DNA of 64,000 bases from Actinokineospora spheciospongiae. GTDB taxonomy: Bacteria; Actinomycetota; Actinomycetes; Mycobacteriales; Pseudonocardiaceae. This document shows positions 44,744-54,174 of this stretch, piece by piece. Numbering within the stretch: the stretch's first letter is position 1; every line of letters begins with the position of its first letter. The DNA lies in the NCBI RefSeq assembly GCF_000564855.1, contig NZ_AYXG01000087.1, positions 1-64,000 on the forward strand, in the 5' to 3' direction. The notes below the pieces were generated by a model. The model worked only from the letters and a program-made list of their open reading frames with translations. It had not been told where the DNA came from and did not search any database. Both the position numbers and the translations under genes were made by a program.

Positions 44744-46189
44744 CTAGTGGCCGTGCTCTGGTTCCAGTGCGTCGAGGAATGAGCGCGCCCACCGGTCGAC
44801 GTCGTGGGTCAGCACTTGTCGCCGCAGCGCGCGCATCCTACGGCGACCTTCTGCTGGATCGATCGTGAGGGCCGCGAGCATGGCGTTCTTGACACCATCG
44901 AGGTCGTGCGGGTTCACCAGGAAACTGCTCGTCAGCTCCGCGGCGGCCCCGGCGAACTCCGAGAGCACCAGCGCCCCGCCCAGGTCGTGGCGGCAGGCCA
45001 CGTACTCCTTGCAGACCAGGTTCATGCCGTCGCGCACCGGGGTCACCAGCATGACGTCGGCGGCGGCGAAGAACGCGGCCAGCTCCGCCCGCCCCACCGA
45101 CTGGTGCAGGTAGTGCACGACCGGCCGCCCGACCCGGCCGAACTCGCCGTTGATCCGGCTGACGATCTGCTCGATCTCCCCGCGCATCCGCTGGTAGTGC
45201 TCGACCCGCTCGCGGCTGGGGGTGGCGAGCTGGACCATGGCCACCTCGTCCGGGTCGACCTTGCCCTCCTGGAGCAGCTCGTGCAGGGCGTAGAGGCGGC
45301 GGTCGATGCCCTTGGTGTAGTCGAGCCGGTCCACCCCGAGGATGATCTTCTTCGGGTTCCCCAGGTCGGCCCGGACCTGCTGGGTGCGGGCGACGGTCTC
45401 CTTCTTGCGGGCCAGCGCGTCCAGCCCGGCCGAGTCGATGGAGATGGGGAACGCGCCCACCCGCACCGCCCGGTTGCCGAGCTGGATGACACCCGGCCGG
45501 GTGCGCACGCCGACCGCGCCGCGGGTCGGCTCCAGGCCGAGCAGCCGCCGGGCGAGCCAGAGGAAGTTCTGCGCGCCGCCGGGCCGGTGGAAGCCGACCA
45601 GGTCGGCGCCGAGCAGCCCGCGCACGATCTCCGCGCGCCAGGGGAGCTGCATGAACAGCTCGGTCGGCGGGAACGGGATGTGCAGGAAGAACCCGATCCG
45701 CAGGTCGGGCCGCAGGTCGCGGAGCATCGAGGGCACCAGTTGCAACTGGTAGTCCTGAATCCACACGGTCGCGCCGGGGGCGGCCACCTTCGCGCACGCC
45801 TCGGCGAAGCGGTGGTTCACCTTGACGTAGGTGTCCCACCAGCCCCGGTCGAACACGGGCGTGGCGACCACGTCGTGGTAGAGCGGCCAGAGGGTGCCGT
45901 TGGAGAAGCCCTCGTAGTAGTCGCGCACCTCGGTGGAGGTCAGCGACACCGGGTGCAGCCGCAGCCCGTCCTCGGTCAGCTCGTCGAGTTCCACGTCGGG
46001 CACGCCGGGCCAGCCCACCCAGGCGCCGCTGTGGCTGCGCAGGAACGGGGCCAGCGCGCTGACCAGGCCGCCGGGGCTGGACTTCCAGCGCTGGGTGCCG
46101 TCGGGCAGCCGTTCCAGGTCGACCGGCAACCGGTTCGCCGCGACGATGAAGTCCGCGCCGTCGGACCCGGGAGCGTTTTCGCTGCTCAC
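44744..46189 (-). CDS. otsA: Trehalose-6-phosphate synthase
   Basis: A 481-residue GT20 enzyme joining UDP- or GDP/ADP-glucose with glucose-6-phosphate. It contains [29 protein letters not shown], the donor-binding [11 protein letters not shown] and the [18 protein letters not shown] motif. GTG 46189 is preferred because AGGAGG stands ten bases before it; TTG 46246 would add a poorly conserved tail. It heads a two-gene trehalose operon with the fusion gene. Confidence 0.93.
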   Translation of the reverse strand: MSSENAPGSDGADFIVAANRLPVDLERLPDGTQRWKSSPGGLVSALAPFLRSHSGAWVGWPGVPDVELDELTEDGLRLHPVSLTSTEVRDYYEGFSNGTLWPLYHDVVATPVFDRGWWDTYVKVNHRFAEACAKVAAPGATVWIQDYQLQLVPSMLRDLRPDLRIGFFLHIPFPPTELFMQLPWRAEIVRGLLGADLVGFHRPGGAQNFLWLARRLLGLEPTRGAVGVRTRPGVIQLGNRAVRVGAFPISIDSAGLDALARKKETVARTQQVRADLGNPKKIILGVDRLDYTKGIDRRLYALHELLQEGKVDPDEVAMVQLATPSRERVEHYQRMRGEIEQIVSRINGEFGRVGRPVVHYLHQSVGRAELAAFFAAADVMLVTPVRDGMNLVCKEYVACRHDLGGALVLSEFAGAAAELTSSFLVNPHDLDGVKNAMLAALTIDPAEGRRRMRALRRQVLTHDVDRWARSFLDALEPEHGH

Positions 46190-46309
46190 GCTGGACGTGC
46201 CTCCTGTCGAACCGGGGAGCTCGCTTGGCCTGTTGAGGCTAGCCAACGCGGGCCGACCCCGCGTCCTGCGAGCGGGGCGTGAATTGGGTGCAATCTGTCA
46301 CTCGACCGG

Positions 46310-47752
46310 TCACTCCAACCGGCGCCGGGTCGGCCGCAGCGGCCCGGACATGCGCGGCCCGGCCAACCGCCGCTCCAACCGCCCCAGCCCCGACCGCACC
46401 GGCTGCGCCAGGTACTCACCGAGGACGACCCCCGCCGCCAGCGCCAACGCGATCGCGGCGGCCAACATCAACGTCGGCAGCCCGCTGACGGTCCGCTCCA
46501 CCGCGAGCTGGTAGAGCGCCCGGTAGGTGGTGATCCCCGGCAGCAACGGCACCATCCCCGACACGGCCACCACCAGCGGCGGCATCCCCAACCGCCGCGA
46601 GACCACCCCACCACCGAACCCGATGACCACGGCGGCCCCGGCGGAAGCGGCGATCGGCCCCGCCCCGGTCAGCGAGAGCGCCCCGAACCCCGCCGCCCCG
46701 ATCCCCCCGGCCGCGGCCGAGACCACGAGCGCTCTCGGCGTCGCGTAGCTGGCCAACCCGAAGCACCCCGAGGCCGCCGCCCCGGCCAGGGCCAGCACCG
46801 GCAGCCGCAGCGCACTGGGCGGCAGCGGATCGGCCAGGGGCGTGTACTGCATCCCGAGCGCGGTGGCGACGTTGAAGGCCAGCACGACACCCGCGATCAG
46901 CCCCGCGGTCATCAGCGAGACCTCCATGGTCCGCCCCGCCGCGGTCACGTTGTACCCGGTGATGGCGTCCTGCACGGTGGACACCACGGACAGCCCGGAG
47001 AGCAGAACGGTGATGGCAGCCGCCACCAACAACGTCGGCCGAGCCGCGGGCACCCACCCGCTGACAAAGAGCGCGAGCGCCCCACCGGTCGCCAACGCAC
47101 CCCCGACAGCCTGCTGGAAGAAGAAAGGAAGCGCCCTCCTGTTCAGAACCCGCCCCACCCGATCCACCACCGCGGTGATCCCACCGGCGAACAACGCACT
47201 CAACAGATCCCCACCGATCAGCACGGTGACCGCCACAGCCATCCCCGCCCACGCGGCAGTGGCCATCCACCGCGGATAGGGGTGCTCAGCGGTGGTGATC
47301 CCCTCCAACTCGACGTGGGCGTCCTCCGCCGACACCCGCTGCCGGGTGATCCGCCGAACCAGGTTCTCCACCGCGGCCAACCGCGTGTAGTCCAGGGACC
47401 GCGACCGCACCACCCGCAACGAGGTGATCGGCGGCTCCTCCGTCCCCCGCCAACACGCCACGGTGATCGACGTGAAGATCACGTCCACCTCGCAGTGCGG
47501 CAACCCGTAGGCAGCGGCCACGGCGATGATCGTCGCCGTCACGTCGGAGGCCCCGGCCCCCGACGTCATCTGCACCTCCCCGATCCGCAACGCCAGGTCC
47601 AGCACGAAGTGCACCTGCCGCTCCGCCAACTGGGCAGGCCCCTCCACCGCCTCACCCGCCACCGGAGCCACCCCACCGCCCGCCGGTCCAGCGGCCCTGT
47701 CGCGCTGCCACCACAGCCCCACCCGCCGCCCACCGCGCCCGAAGCGCCCCAC
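46310..47752 (-). CDS. ThrE-family threonine/serine exporter
   Basis: A 480-residue membrane protein joining the ThrE N-terminal domain (about residues 40-200, LALRIGEVQMTSGAGASDVTATI, LPHCEVDVIFTSI) with about ten hydrophobic segments. ThrE proteins export small amino acids by proton antiport in corynebacteria. The substrate is inferred. GTG 47752 has GGGGAGG five bases before it. Its neighbour on the other side is a tRNA-Thr gene, most likely a coincidence. Confidence 0.88.
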   Translation of the reverse strand: MGRFGRGGRRVGLWWQRDRAAGPAGGGVAPVAGEAVEGPAQLAERQVHFVLDLALRIGEVQMTSGAGASDVTATIIAVAAAYGLPHCEVDVIFTSITVACWRGTEEPPITSLRVVRSRSLDYTRLAAVENLVRRITRQRVSAEDAHVELEGITTAEHPYPRWMATAAWAGMAVAVTVLIGGDLLSALFAGGITAVVDRVGRVLNRRALPFFFQQAVGGALATGGALALFVSGWVPAARPTLLVAAAITVLLSGLSVVSTVQDAITGYNVTAAGRTMEVSLMTAGLIAGVVLAFNVATALGMQYTPLADPLPPSALRLPVLALAGAAASGCFGLASYATPRALVVSAAAGGIGAAGFGALSLTGAGPIAASAGAAVVIGFGGGVVSRRLGMPPLVVAVSGMVPLLPGITTYRALYQLAVERTVSGLPTLMLAAAIALALAAGVVLGEYLAQPVRSGLGRLERRLAGPRMSGPLRPTRRRLE

Positions 47753-47883
47753 AACCGCCTCCCCACCCCAGCGTCACCCTCCCGGGTGACCCGGGCCGTC
47801 CAGGCGACAGTCTCCGATCCCGGCCCACCCCGCAACCGCGCGGGCTCCGGCCTTAGGATGGGCGCGGCGCCCGAGGGCGCCGC

Positions 47884-47959
47884 GCCGGTATAGCTCAATT
47901 GGCAGAGCACTCGCCTTGTAAGCGAAAGGTTTCGGGTTCAAGTCCCGATACCGGCTCCA
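47884..47959 (+). tRNA. tRNA-Thr (anticodon TGT) with encoded CCA
   Basis: A full cloverleaf can be drawn: acceptor GCCGGTA pairs with TACCGGC, D stem GCTC/GAGC, anticodon loop CTTGTAA with TGT reading ACN threonine codons, T stem TCGGG/CCCGA with loop TTCAAGT, discriminator T and CCA. The outer anticodon-stem pair (C27/A43) is not Watson-Crick. The variable loop is five bases. tRNA genes are frequent integration sites, and accessory-looking genes follow. Confidence 0.95.
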
Positions 47960-48121
47960 CTGCAGGTCAGAGTCGGTACCGCTCGGGCTGGCGGATGTTG
48001 TCGACAAGCCGGGAGCAGGCGGCGTCGTTGACGGTGACAATCCGCTGTCGGCTACCGAGCGAAGATCGTTCGGCCCCCTCGTGTCACGGCGCTCCAGCCA
48101 GATCCGGCCCCCTCGACGTGC

Positions 48122-51031
48122 CTACCTCCACGTCGGGTCGCGATTCGACCTCCGGCGGCTCTGGTCGCCGGTCACCGCGTCGAGCACGGCCTGCACAGCG
48201 TCGGCGCGCTCGGGCAGATCGATGGCCCGCCACAGCTCGACCGCCGAGCCCAGGTGACGCTGGGCCGCGGCGGCGTCACCGAGCTCGCTCTCGAGTTCGC
48301 CGAGCTGCTGCCAGCACGCGGCCTCGTTGCTGCGGTCGCCGTTGAGGCGGAAGACGAGTGCCGCGCGCTGGAGGGCCGACTCCGCACGGGAACGGTCACC
48401 GAGCTCCGCGTAGATCGTGCCGAGCCGTTGGTCGGTGTAGGCACCGCACCGCTCGTCGCTGATCTCGTTGAAGATCGTCAACGCTTCGGTGAGGTCGCGC
48501 AGCGCGGCCGGGGTGTCGCCGATGCCCAGGTGGTACCGGCTGAGCGTGCGGAGGATCACCGCCTGCCGGTGGCGGTCGCCGAGGTGCCGGGCGATCCGCA
48601 GGCCGTCCTCGATCCACAGACCCGCGTCGTCGGAGCCCCGCTCGAAGCCGATGATGCCGATGGCGGTCCGGATCTGCGCTTCCGCCTGCCGGTGCCCGGC
48701 GGCGACCAAGTGGGCCAGCGCTTCCTCGTCGAAGGCCAGCGCCTCGTCGAGTTCGCCGCGGACGCGGTGCACGGTGCCCAGGCTCGCCAACGCGAGTCCT
48801 TCGCCGCGTCGATCGCCGGTGGTCCGGTACAGCTCCACGCACCGGCGCAGGTCCTGGCGGGCTTCGTCCACCTCGTCGAGGTAGATGTGCACCTGGCCCA
48901 GTCCTTGCAGCAAAGCCGCTTCGCCGTGGGTGTCACCTGCCGCTGTGGCCGCTGCCAATGCGAGCCGGTGGCTGTGGTTCCAGTCCTGGTAGAGGCTGCG
49001 GTGGTCGTAGTACGGCACCGCGGCGACCGCCAACTCCCACGCGAGTTCGGCGAAGCCCCATTCGGCCGCGAGTTCGATCGCGCGCAGCAGCGTCCCGCGC
49101 TCGGCGTCGAACCAGGCGAGGGGATCGACGACCCGGTGATCCGGGCTCCAGCGCGGTGAACGGCCCGGTGTCGGCCGGAAGAGGCTGGGGTAGAACAAGT
49201 CCCGGGCTTGCTCTGCGAGGGCGAGCCAGGCCGAGATGACCCGTTCCACCGCCGCCCGGCGTTCCGCGACCGGGTAGTTGCCCGATGCGCCTTCCGTCGC
49301 GTAGGCGCGCAGCAGGTCGTGCAGTCGATACCGCGGCTGGCCCGCGGAGTCGGTGGTCACCAGGCGTACGAGGTAGGCGTCGACCAGGGCGTCCAGCACG
49401 TCGTGCGCCACCCGTCCACCGAGCAGCGGGCCGATCACCCACGCGGGCAGTGTTTCCGCGCCCAGCAACCCCAGCAGCCGGAACGCCCGGACGGATTCCT
49501 CGGGGAGCTGGCGAAGGCTGAGGTCGAAATTGGCTCGCACGTCGAGGTCGCCGACCCGCAACTCGCGCAGGCGCCGGGATTCGTCCTCCAAGCGGTCGCG
49601 CAGCACCCGCAGGGTCCACCCGCGCCTGCCCGCGAGCTTCGCGCCTGCGATCCGGATGGCCAGCGGGAGGTGCCCGCACAGCTCGACGATCGCATCGGCC
49701 GCCTCCGGTTCCCGCCCGACGCGCTCCGCGCCTGCGATGCGGGCCAGCAGGTCACGGGCATCGCGCGGGGACAACACGTCCAGCTCGACGTGCTCGGCAC
49801 CGGCCAGGTCCGCCAGCCGGTGCCGACTCGTGATCACCACCGCGCAACCGCCGGACGGCGGCAGCAGCGGCCGGACCTGCTGGGCGCAGGCCGCGTCGTC
49901 GAGCAACACCAGCAGGCGGCGGTCGGCCAACCGTGACCGGTAGAGGGCGGCTCGTTCGTGCAGACCGGCGGGCATGACCGCGTCCGTGACGCCGAGGGCG
50001 CGCAGCAACTCGGCCAGCATCGGCGCCGGGTCCCGGGGCACCTCGGACGTGCCTGCGAGGTCGAGGTGGAGCTGGCCGTCCGGGTAGCCGTCCCGTACCT
50101 GGTGGAGCGCGCGCACCGCGAGCGTCGACTTCCCGGTCCCGGGCGCGCCGACGATCACCACCACCGGGCGCTCGCCCAGCAGCCCCAGCAGCTCGCCCAG
50201 CGGCTCGGCGTGCCCGGTGAAGTCCGGGATGTCCGCGGGCAACTGGGCGATCGGCCGCTGCTGCCCGGCCGTGGCGACCCAGTCCAGTGCGGGGTCCGCG
50301 CGCAGGATCTGCGCGTGCACACGCCGCAGCCCGGGCCCGGGGTCGGCGCCGAGCTCGTCGGCCAGCAGTCGCCGGACGTCGTGGAACACCGCGAGCGCGT
50401 CGCCTTGGCGCCCGCTGCGGTAGAGCGCGATCATGAGCAGCTCCCGCGCGCGTTCGCGGTACGGGTGCTCCTCGGCGAGCCGGAACAGCTCGGGGACGGC
50501 CAGCGCGTGCTCGCCGCGCAGCAGGTCGAGCTCGGAGAGGTCCTCGAGTGCACCACACCGGTACTCGGCGAGCCGGGCGCGTTCGGTGGTGGCCGCGGGC
50601 GTGTCGATGCCGCTGAAGGCAGGCCCGCGCCACAACTTCACGGCCTCGGCGAGGTGCTGCCGGGCCGCGGTGAGATCACCGTCGCTCTTCGTTTCGCGCG
50701 CCCGGACGAGGCGGGAGGCGAACTGATCGCTGTCCAGTTGGTCGGGGGCCACCCGCAACAGGTAACCGGTGCCGATCGTCTGCAGTGAACCGCGATCGAG
50801 CCGCAGCGATCTGCGCACGTCACCGACGTACTTCTGGACGAGGTTCACCGCGCTCCTCGGTGGGTTCCCGTCCCAGGCGCCCTCGATGATCCGCTGGCGG
50901 TCCACTCGCTGGTTGGCGTGCAGCAACAGCACCCCGAGCACACGCAGGCACTTGCCGGAGCCGACCTCGACCGTGTCCACCCCACGCCAGACCACGACCG
51001 GGCCGAGCACGCCGAACCGAACACCAGGCAC
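48122..51031 (-). CDS. SARP/AfsR-like regulator with NB-ARC and TPR domains
   Basis: A 969-residue STAND regulator with an OmpR-like winged helix (about 1-95, VRFGVLGPVVVWRGVDTVEVGSGKCLRVL) and BTAD helices, then an NTPase module with Walker A GAPGTGKST and Walker B LLVLLDDA, and a C-terminal array of TPRs. SARPs bind heptamer direct repeats phased at 11 bp and recruit polymerase; such repeats occur at 51086-51115 in its divergent promoter. GTG 51031 was chosen for the AGGGGG seven bases before it. Closest relatives would be AfsR. Confidence 0.92.
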   Translation of the reverse strand: MPGVRFGVLGPVVVWRGVDTVEVGSGKCLRVLGVLLLHANQRVDRQRIIEGAWDGNPPRSAVNLVQKYVGDVRRSLRLDRGSLQTIGTGYLLRVAPDQLDSDQFASRLVRARETKSDGDLTAARQHLAEAVKLWRGPAFSGIDTPAATTERARLAEYRCGALEDLSELDLLRGEHALAVPELFRLAEEHPYRERARELLMIALYRSGRQGDALAVFHDVRRLLADELGADPGPGLRRVHAQILRADPALDWVATAGQQRPIAQLPADIPDFTGHAEPLGELLGLLGERPVVVIVGAPGTGKSTLAVRALHQVRDGYPDGQLHLDLAGTSEVPRDPAPMLAELLRALGVTDAVMPAGLHERAALYRSRLADRRLLVLLDDAACAQQVRPLLPPSGGCAVVITSRHRLADLAGAEHVELDVLSPRDARDLLARIAGAERVGREPEAADAIVELCGHLPLAIRIAGAKLAGRRGWTLRVLRDRLEDESRRLRELRVGDLDVRANFDLSLRQLPEESVRAFRLLGLLGAETLPAWVIGPLLGGRVAHDVLDALVDAYLVRLVTTDSAGQPRYRLHDLLRAYATEGASGNYPVAERRAAVERVISAWLALAEQARDLFYPSLFRPTPGRSPRWSPDHRVVDPLAWFDAERGTLLRAIELAAEWGFAELAWELAVAAVPYYDHRSLYQDWNHSHRLALAAATAAGDTHGEAALLQGLGQVHIYLDEVDEARQDLRRCVELYRTTGDRRGEGLALASLGTVHRVRGELDEALAFDEEALAHLVAAGHRQAEAQIRTAIGIIGFERGSDDAGLWIEDGLRIARHLGDRHRQAVILRTLSRYHLGIGDTPAALRDLTEALTIFNEISDERCGAYTDQRLGTIYAELGDRSRAESALQRAALVFRLNGDRSNEAACWQQLGELESELGDAAAAQRHLGSAVELWRAIDLPERADAVQAVLDAVTGDQSRRRSNRDPTWR

Positions 51032-51085
51032 GCAAACACCCCCTCCCCGGCTCGATCGTACCTCTGACCAGTTACTTTCCGTAGG

Positions 51086-51115
51086 ACTGCAGTACGACTG
51101 CAGTGAACACTGCGA
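51086..51115. promoter_or_regulatory. SARP-type heptamer direct repeats
   Basis: ACTGCAG at 51086-51092 and 51097-51103 (11-bp period) is followed by ACTGCGA at 51109-51115. Phasing at about one helical turn is the recognised SARP binding pattern. The site lies between the AfsR-like gene and the divergent secreted-protein gene, about 50 bp before the latter. Confidence 0.6.
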
Positions 51116-51162
51116 GCCTTTCGTCGTCAGCCGACACGTGGTGACGAAAGGGGAGATCCATG

Positions 51163-51636
51163 ATGGGAATCGACGCGAAGGCACGCCGCTCAGGTGGCTG
51201 GAGGGCAGGCGAGCCGGTCCGCCGGGCGAAGGCGTACGCCACCGTGACCGCGGTCGTGGCGGCGACCGTTCTGGCCGGGGCACCGGTCGCGACCGCGACA
51301 CCCCTCACGACCACCGCGGACCCGTCCAGCTCGATCGATCCGATCCTCCGCTACGGCGCGACCTACGCCCTCGGCAAGCTGCGCTGGCATCAACGATCCG
51401 TCGACGTCGACTACTCGTTCAAGGCGAGCAACTGCCGTCGGCTCTACGCCTGGGGTTACGACGCCAATGGCAACGAATGGCCGCCGAGGAGCACCAGTCT
51501 GCACTGCAACGACGTGTCCACCGACACCATCAACGTGCCCGTCGACATCGCGGGCGGCCCGCGCTACGTCATCCTCTGCTTCAGGGACGAGAACGACACC
51601 TACGACCTCGTCTGCGAGGGCTACGCGCATCCCTGA
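51163..51636 (+). CDS. Small secreted protein with four cysteines
   Basis: A 157-residue protein of unknown function. The N-terminus has a charged start (KARRSGGW, RRAK) followed by a hydrophobic export segment (TVTAVVAATVLAGAPVATATP). The mature part of about 100 residues has aromatic and charged residues and four cysteines in the second half (SNC, LHC, ILC, LVC), suggesting two disulphides. No family was recognised. GGGAG lies seven bases before ATG 51163; ATG 51160 is the alternative. It is divergent from the SARP-like regulator, whose repeats are just upstream. Confidence 0.8.
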   Translation: MGIDAKARRSGGWRAGEPVRRAKAYATVTAVVAATVLAGAPVATATPLTTTADPSSSIDPILRYGATYALGKLRWHQRSVDVDYSFKASNCRRLYAWGYDANGNEWPPRSTSLHCNDVSTDTINVPVDIAGGPRYVILCFRDENDTYDLVCEGYAHP

Positions 51637-51918
51637 CCGGTCCTTGGTGCCAGCCGGGGCCGAAACCGTGTGAAGATCAACTCCAGGCCGTTCGCCCCAT
51701 CGCTCCACGCGCGCTCCCGCGCGCCCCGCCCACCGCTCCCAGCGCTTGGTTCCGCAGATCACCGCGTGTGTCGAGGGCACCCCCGGTCCACGGGGGACGC
51801 ACTCTTTCGATCACAGTGCGGTGCGGTGCTCGCGGATTGGGGTACCCCAGGTAGTGGCGGTGTGCAACATTCTTGCGGGTGCGGGCGGTGTCGTCCGCGG
51901 GAGCGGGTGGAGGTCGGC

Positions 51919-52710
51919 GTGAGCGTTCCGGTCATTCGGGTGGGGGCCGCGACTGATGTGGGGTTGGTGCGCGCCGCCAATGAGGACTGCTTCCTGGCGG
52001 AGGGGCGGGTGTTCGCCGTCGCCGATGGGATGGGTGGGCACGCGGCGGGGGACGTGGCCAGTCGGATGGCGGTGGACGGGCTGCGCGAGCTGGACGTGGA
52101 GCGGGTGGTGCGGGGGGAGGACGTGCGGGCGCGGCTCGTGCGGGTGAACGCGGACATCGTGGCCGCCGCGGAGCGGCACCCGGAGCAGGCGGGGATGGGG
52201 ACGACCGTCACCGGGGTGTGCCTCGCCGACGTGGACGGGGAGGCTCGGTGGGTGGTGTTCAACATCGGGGACTCGCGGGTCTACCGGTACGCCGACGGTG
52301 GGTTGGAGCAGTTGACCAGGGACCACTCCGAGGTCGCCGAGATGGTGGCCGCCGGGCGGTTGAGCCCGGAGGAGGCGGCGGTGCACGCGCGGCGCAACGT
52401 CGTGACCCGGGCGTTGGGGTCGGACGCGCCCCCGGAGCCCGATCTCTGGCCGCGGACGCCCGTGGTGGGGGAGCGGTTCCTGATCTGCTCCGACGGGCTG
52501 ACCGGGGAGGTCGCCGATCAGGACATCGCGGCCGTTCTCGGTGAGGTCGTCAACCCGCAGGAGGCCGCGGACAGGCTGGTGGACGCCGCGTTGGCCGCCG
52601 GGGGGCGGGACAACGTGACCGTTGTGCTGGTCGACCACGTGGCGTCGGAATCCGGTGCGGCGGCGGAAGCCGACCAGGTGACGGAGGCCATCCCGCTCGC
52701 GCAACGGTGA
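51919..52710 (+). CDS. PP2C-family serine/threonine phosphatase
   Basis: A 263-residue PPM phosphatase. It contains DVGLVRAANED, VADGMGGHAAGD with metal-binding Asp, GTTVTG, NIGDSRVYRY, the DHS segment, CSDGLT and RDNVTVVLV, all in order. Such enzymes remove phosphate from proteins, often antagonising PknA/B-type kinases, but no kinase gene adjoins it. No membrane segment is present. GTG 51919 has GGAGG five bases before it. The preceding 282 bp after the secreted protein gene contain no recognisable gene. Confidence 0.93.
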   Translation: MSVPVIRVGAATDVGLVRAANEDCFLAEGRVFAVADGMGGHAAGDVASRMAVDGLRELDVERVVRGEDVRARLVRVNADIVAAAERHPEQAGMGTTVTGVCLADVDGEARWVVFNIGDSRVYRYADGGLEQLTRDHSEVAEMVAAGRLSPEEAAVHARRNVVTRALGSDAPPEPDLWPRTPVVGERFLICSDGLTGEVADQDIAAVLGEVVNPQEAADRLVDAALAAGGRDNVTVVLVDHVASESGAAAEADQVTEAIPLAQR

Positions 52711-52729
52711 CACCGCGGGTTCGGGGCGG

Positions 52730-53641
52730 TCAGCGCAGGGAGATGACGACCTTGCCCTTGGCGTGGCCCACCTCGACCGCGGCCACCGCCTTCTCCGCCT
52801 CCTCGAACGGCACGACGTCCTCGACCCTGGGGTCCAGCTTCCCCTCGGCGACGTGACCCGCGACGATCGCCAGCACCCGCGCGGTCCGGTCGCGCTCGAC
52901 CATCACCCCGCCGAACTCGGCCGCGGTGGCCGGGTCGCCCGCGGTGACGATCGGGCCGCCGTCGAGCAGGGGGGCGACCGCCCGCAGGCCGTCGCCGCCC
53001 GCCAGGTCGAAGATGGCGTCGACCTTCGGCAGCAGGTCGTGCACGCGCTGGACGATGCCGGGGCCGTACTCGACGAAGATCGCGCCCAGTGACTCGATCA
53101 GCTCGCGCTTGTCCGGGCCTGCCACGCCGACGACCGTGAGCCCCTGGTCCCGGGCGAGTTGCGCGGTGGCGACCCCGACGCCGCCGCTGGCGCCGTTGAT
53201 CAGGAGGGTCTGACCTTCCTCGAGGCCCAGTTGGACCAGCGCGTCGTACGCCGTGGCGGCGGCGACCGGGAGGGTGGCGGCGTCGGTGAAGGAGACGTGC
53301 GGGGGTTTGTGCGCGGTGGCGGCTGCCGTGGTCAGCGCGAACTCGGCGTAGGCGCCGGAGTCGGGGGCGGTGCTGCCGAACACCTCGTCGCCCACGGCGA
53401 AGCCCTCGACGTCCTTGCCGACCGCGCGGACCACGCCCGAGACCTCGGTGCCGAGGACGGCGGGCAGTTCCAGGGGGCGCACGTCCTTCATGTGCCCGGC
53501 GCGGATCTTCCAGTCGACCGGGTTCACCCCGGCCGCGGCGACCTCGACCAGCAGTTCACCGGCCATCGGCTCCACCGGGTCCAGGTCGAGGTATTCCTGG
53601 ACCTCGGGGCCCCCGTACTCGCGGAATCCGTATGCCCTCAT
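52730..53641 (-). CDS. MDR-superfamily NADP-dependent oxidoreductase
   Basis: A 303-residue zinc-independent quinone-oxidoreductase-like enzyme. It opens MRAYGFREYGGPEV, has the GroES-like domain (GVNPVDWKIRAGHMKDV, PAVLGTEVSGVVRAVG) and a Rossmann domain with LINGASGGVGVATAQLA for NADP(H). Reactions of this class include quinone or enone reduction. ATG 53641 was used, since earlier codons read as non-coding. It is divergent from the DGPF gene, with 170 bp between. Confidence 0.9.
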   Translation of the reverse strand: MRAYGFREYGGPEVQEYLDLDPVEPMAGELLVEVAAAGVNPVDWKIRAGHMKDVRPLELPAVLGTEVSGVVRAVGKDVEGFAVGDEVFGSTAPDSGAYAEFALTTAAATAHKPPHVSFTDAATLPVAAATAYDALVQLGLEEGQTLLINGASGGVGVATAQLARDQGLTVVGVAGPDKRELIESLGAIFVEYGPGIVQRVHDLLPKVDAIFDLAGGDGLRAVAPLLDGGPIVTAGDPATAAEFGGVMVERDRTARVLAIVAGHVAEGKLDPRVEDVVPFEEAEKAVAAVEVGHAKGKVVISLR

Positions 53642-53746
53642 GACACTCCTCTGCGCAGGCGATCGGGTGGGCGATGCCCTGGGCCTACCCGCGCGGACCA
53701 CGCCCACACACCGCTCACCCGGGCGCGGAAACTTTTTTCGACCGGG

Positions 53747-53774
53747 TGTCGATTCCGGGGGTGGCTCGTTCGAC
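53747..53774 (+). promoter_or_regulatory. ECF42-type promoter before the DGPF gene
   Basis: TGTCGA at 53747-53752 followed after 18 bases by CGAC (53771-53774) resembles the ECF42 promoter (TGTCGA -35, CGWC -10). The spacing is slightly longer than the remembered 16-17. It lies 38 bases before the DGPF start, in keeping with autoregulation by the adjacent sigma factor. Confidence 0.5.
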
Positions 53775-53811
53775 GCGTCAGTGTTCGAGCCACACGATCG
53801 AGGAGAGCGAC

Positions 53812-54165
53812 ATGCCGCGTTTCATGATGATGCACAAGATGACCCCCGACGTGGAGGCCGGTGTCCCGCCGACCCCCGAGCTGATGCAGCGGATGGGGGC
53901 GTTCATCCAGGAGGCCGTCGACGCCGGGGTGCTGCTGGCCGGTGAGGGCCTGCGGGAGACCAAGGAGGCCACCCGGGTCGTGGTGAAGGACGGGGAGGCC
54001 ACGGTCACCGACGGGCCGTTCGCCGAGACCAAGGAGTTGATTGCCGGGTTCGCCATCATGCAGCTGCCGGACCGGGCCGAGGCCGTGCAGTGGGCGCTGC
54101 GGTTCGCCGACGTGCTCGGGCACGACATCGAGATGGACGTCCGGCTGGTGGTCGAGGCGCCGTAG
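53812..54165 (+). CDS. YCII-related DGPF-domain protein
   Basis: A 117-residue YciI-like protein with the DGPFAETKE motif that names the DGPF group. Its genes nearly always accompany ECF42 sigma factors. A catalytic role is possible but unknown. ATG 53812 is preceded by GAGGAGAG. The sigma factor follows nine bases after the stop, so the two form an operon. Confidence 0.92.
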   Translation: MPRFMMMHKMTPDVEAGVPPTPELMQRMGAFIQEAVDAGVLLAGEGLRETKEATRVVVKDGEATVTDGPFAETKELIAGFAIMQLPDRAEAVQWALRFADVLGHDIEMDVRLVVEAP

Positions 54166-54174
54166 CCTGACCGC

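Noticed and set aside
46310-47959. Functional link between the threonine exporter and tRNA-Thr
   Set aside because: No shared regulatory element or T-box was seen; adjacency is probably chance.
47960-48121. Integration site with a remnant integrase next to tRNA-Thr
   Set aside because: No integrase-like protein and no duplicate of the tRNA 3' end could be found in the window.
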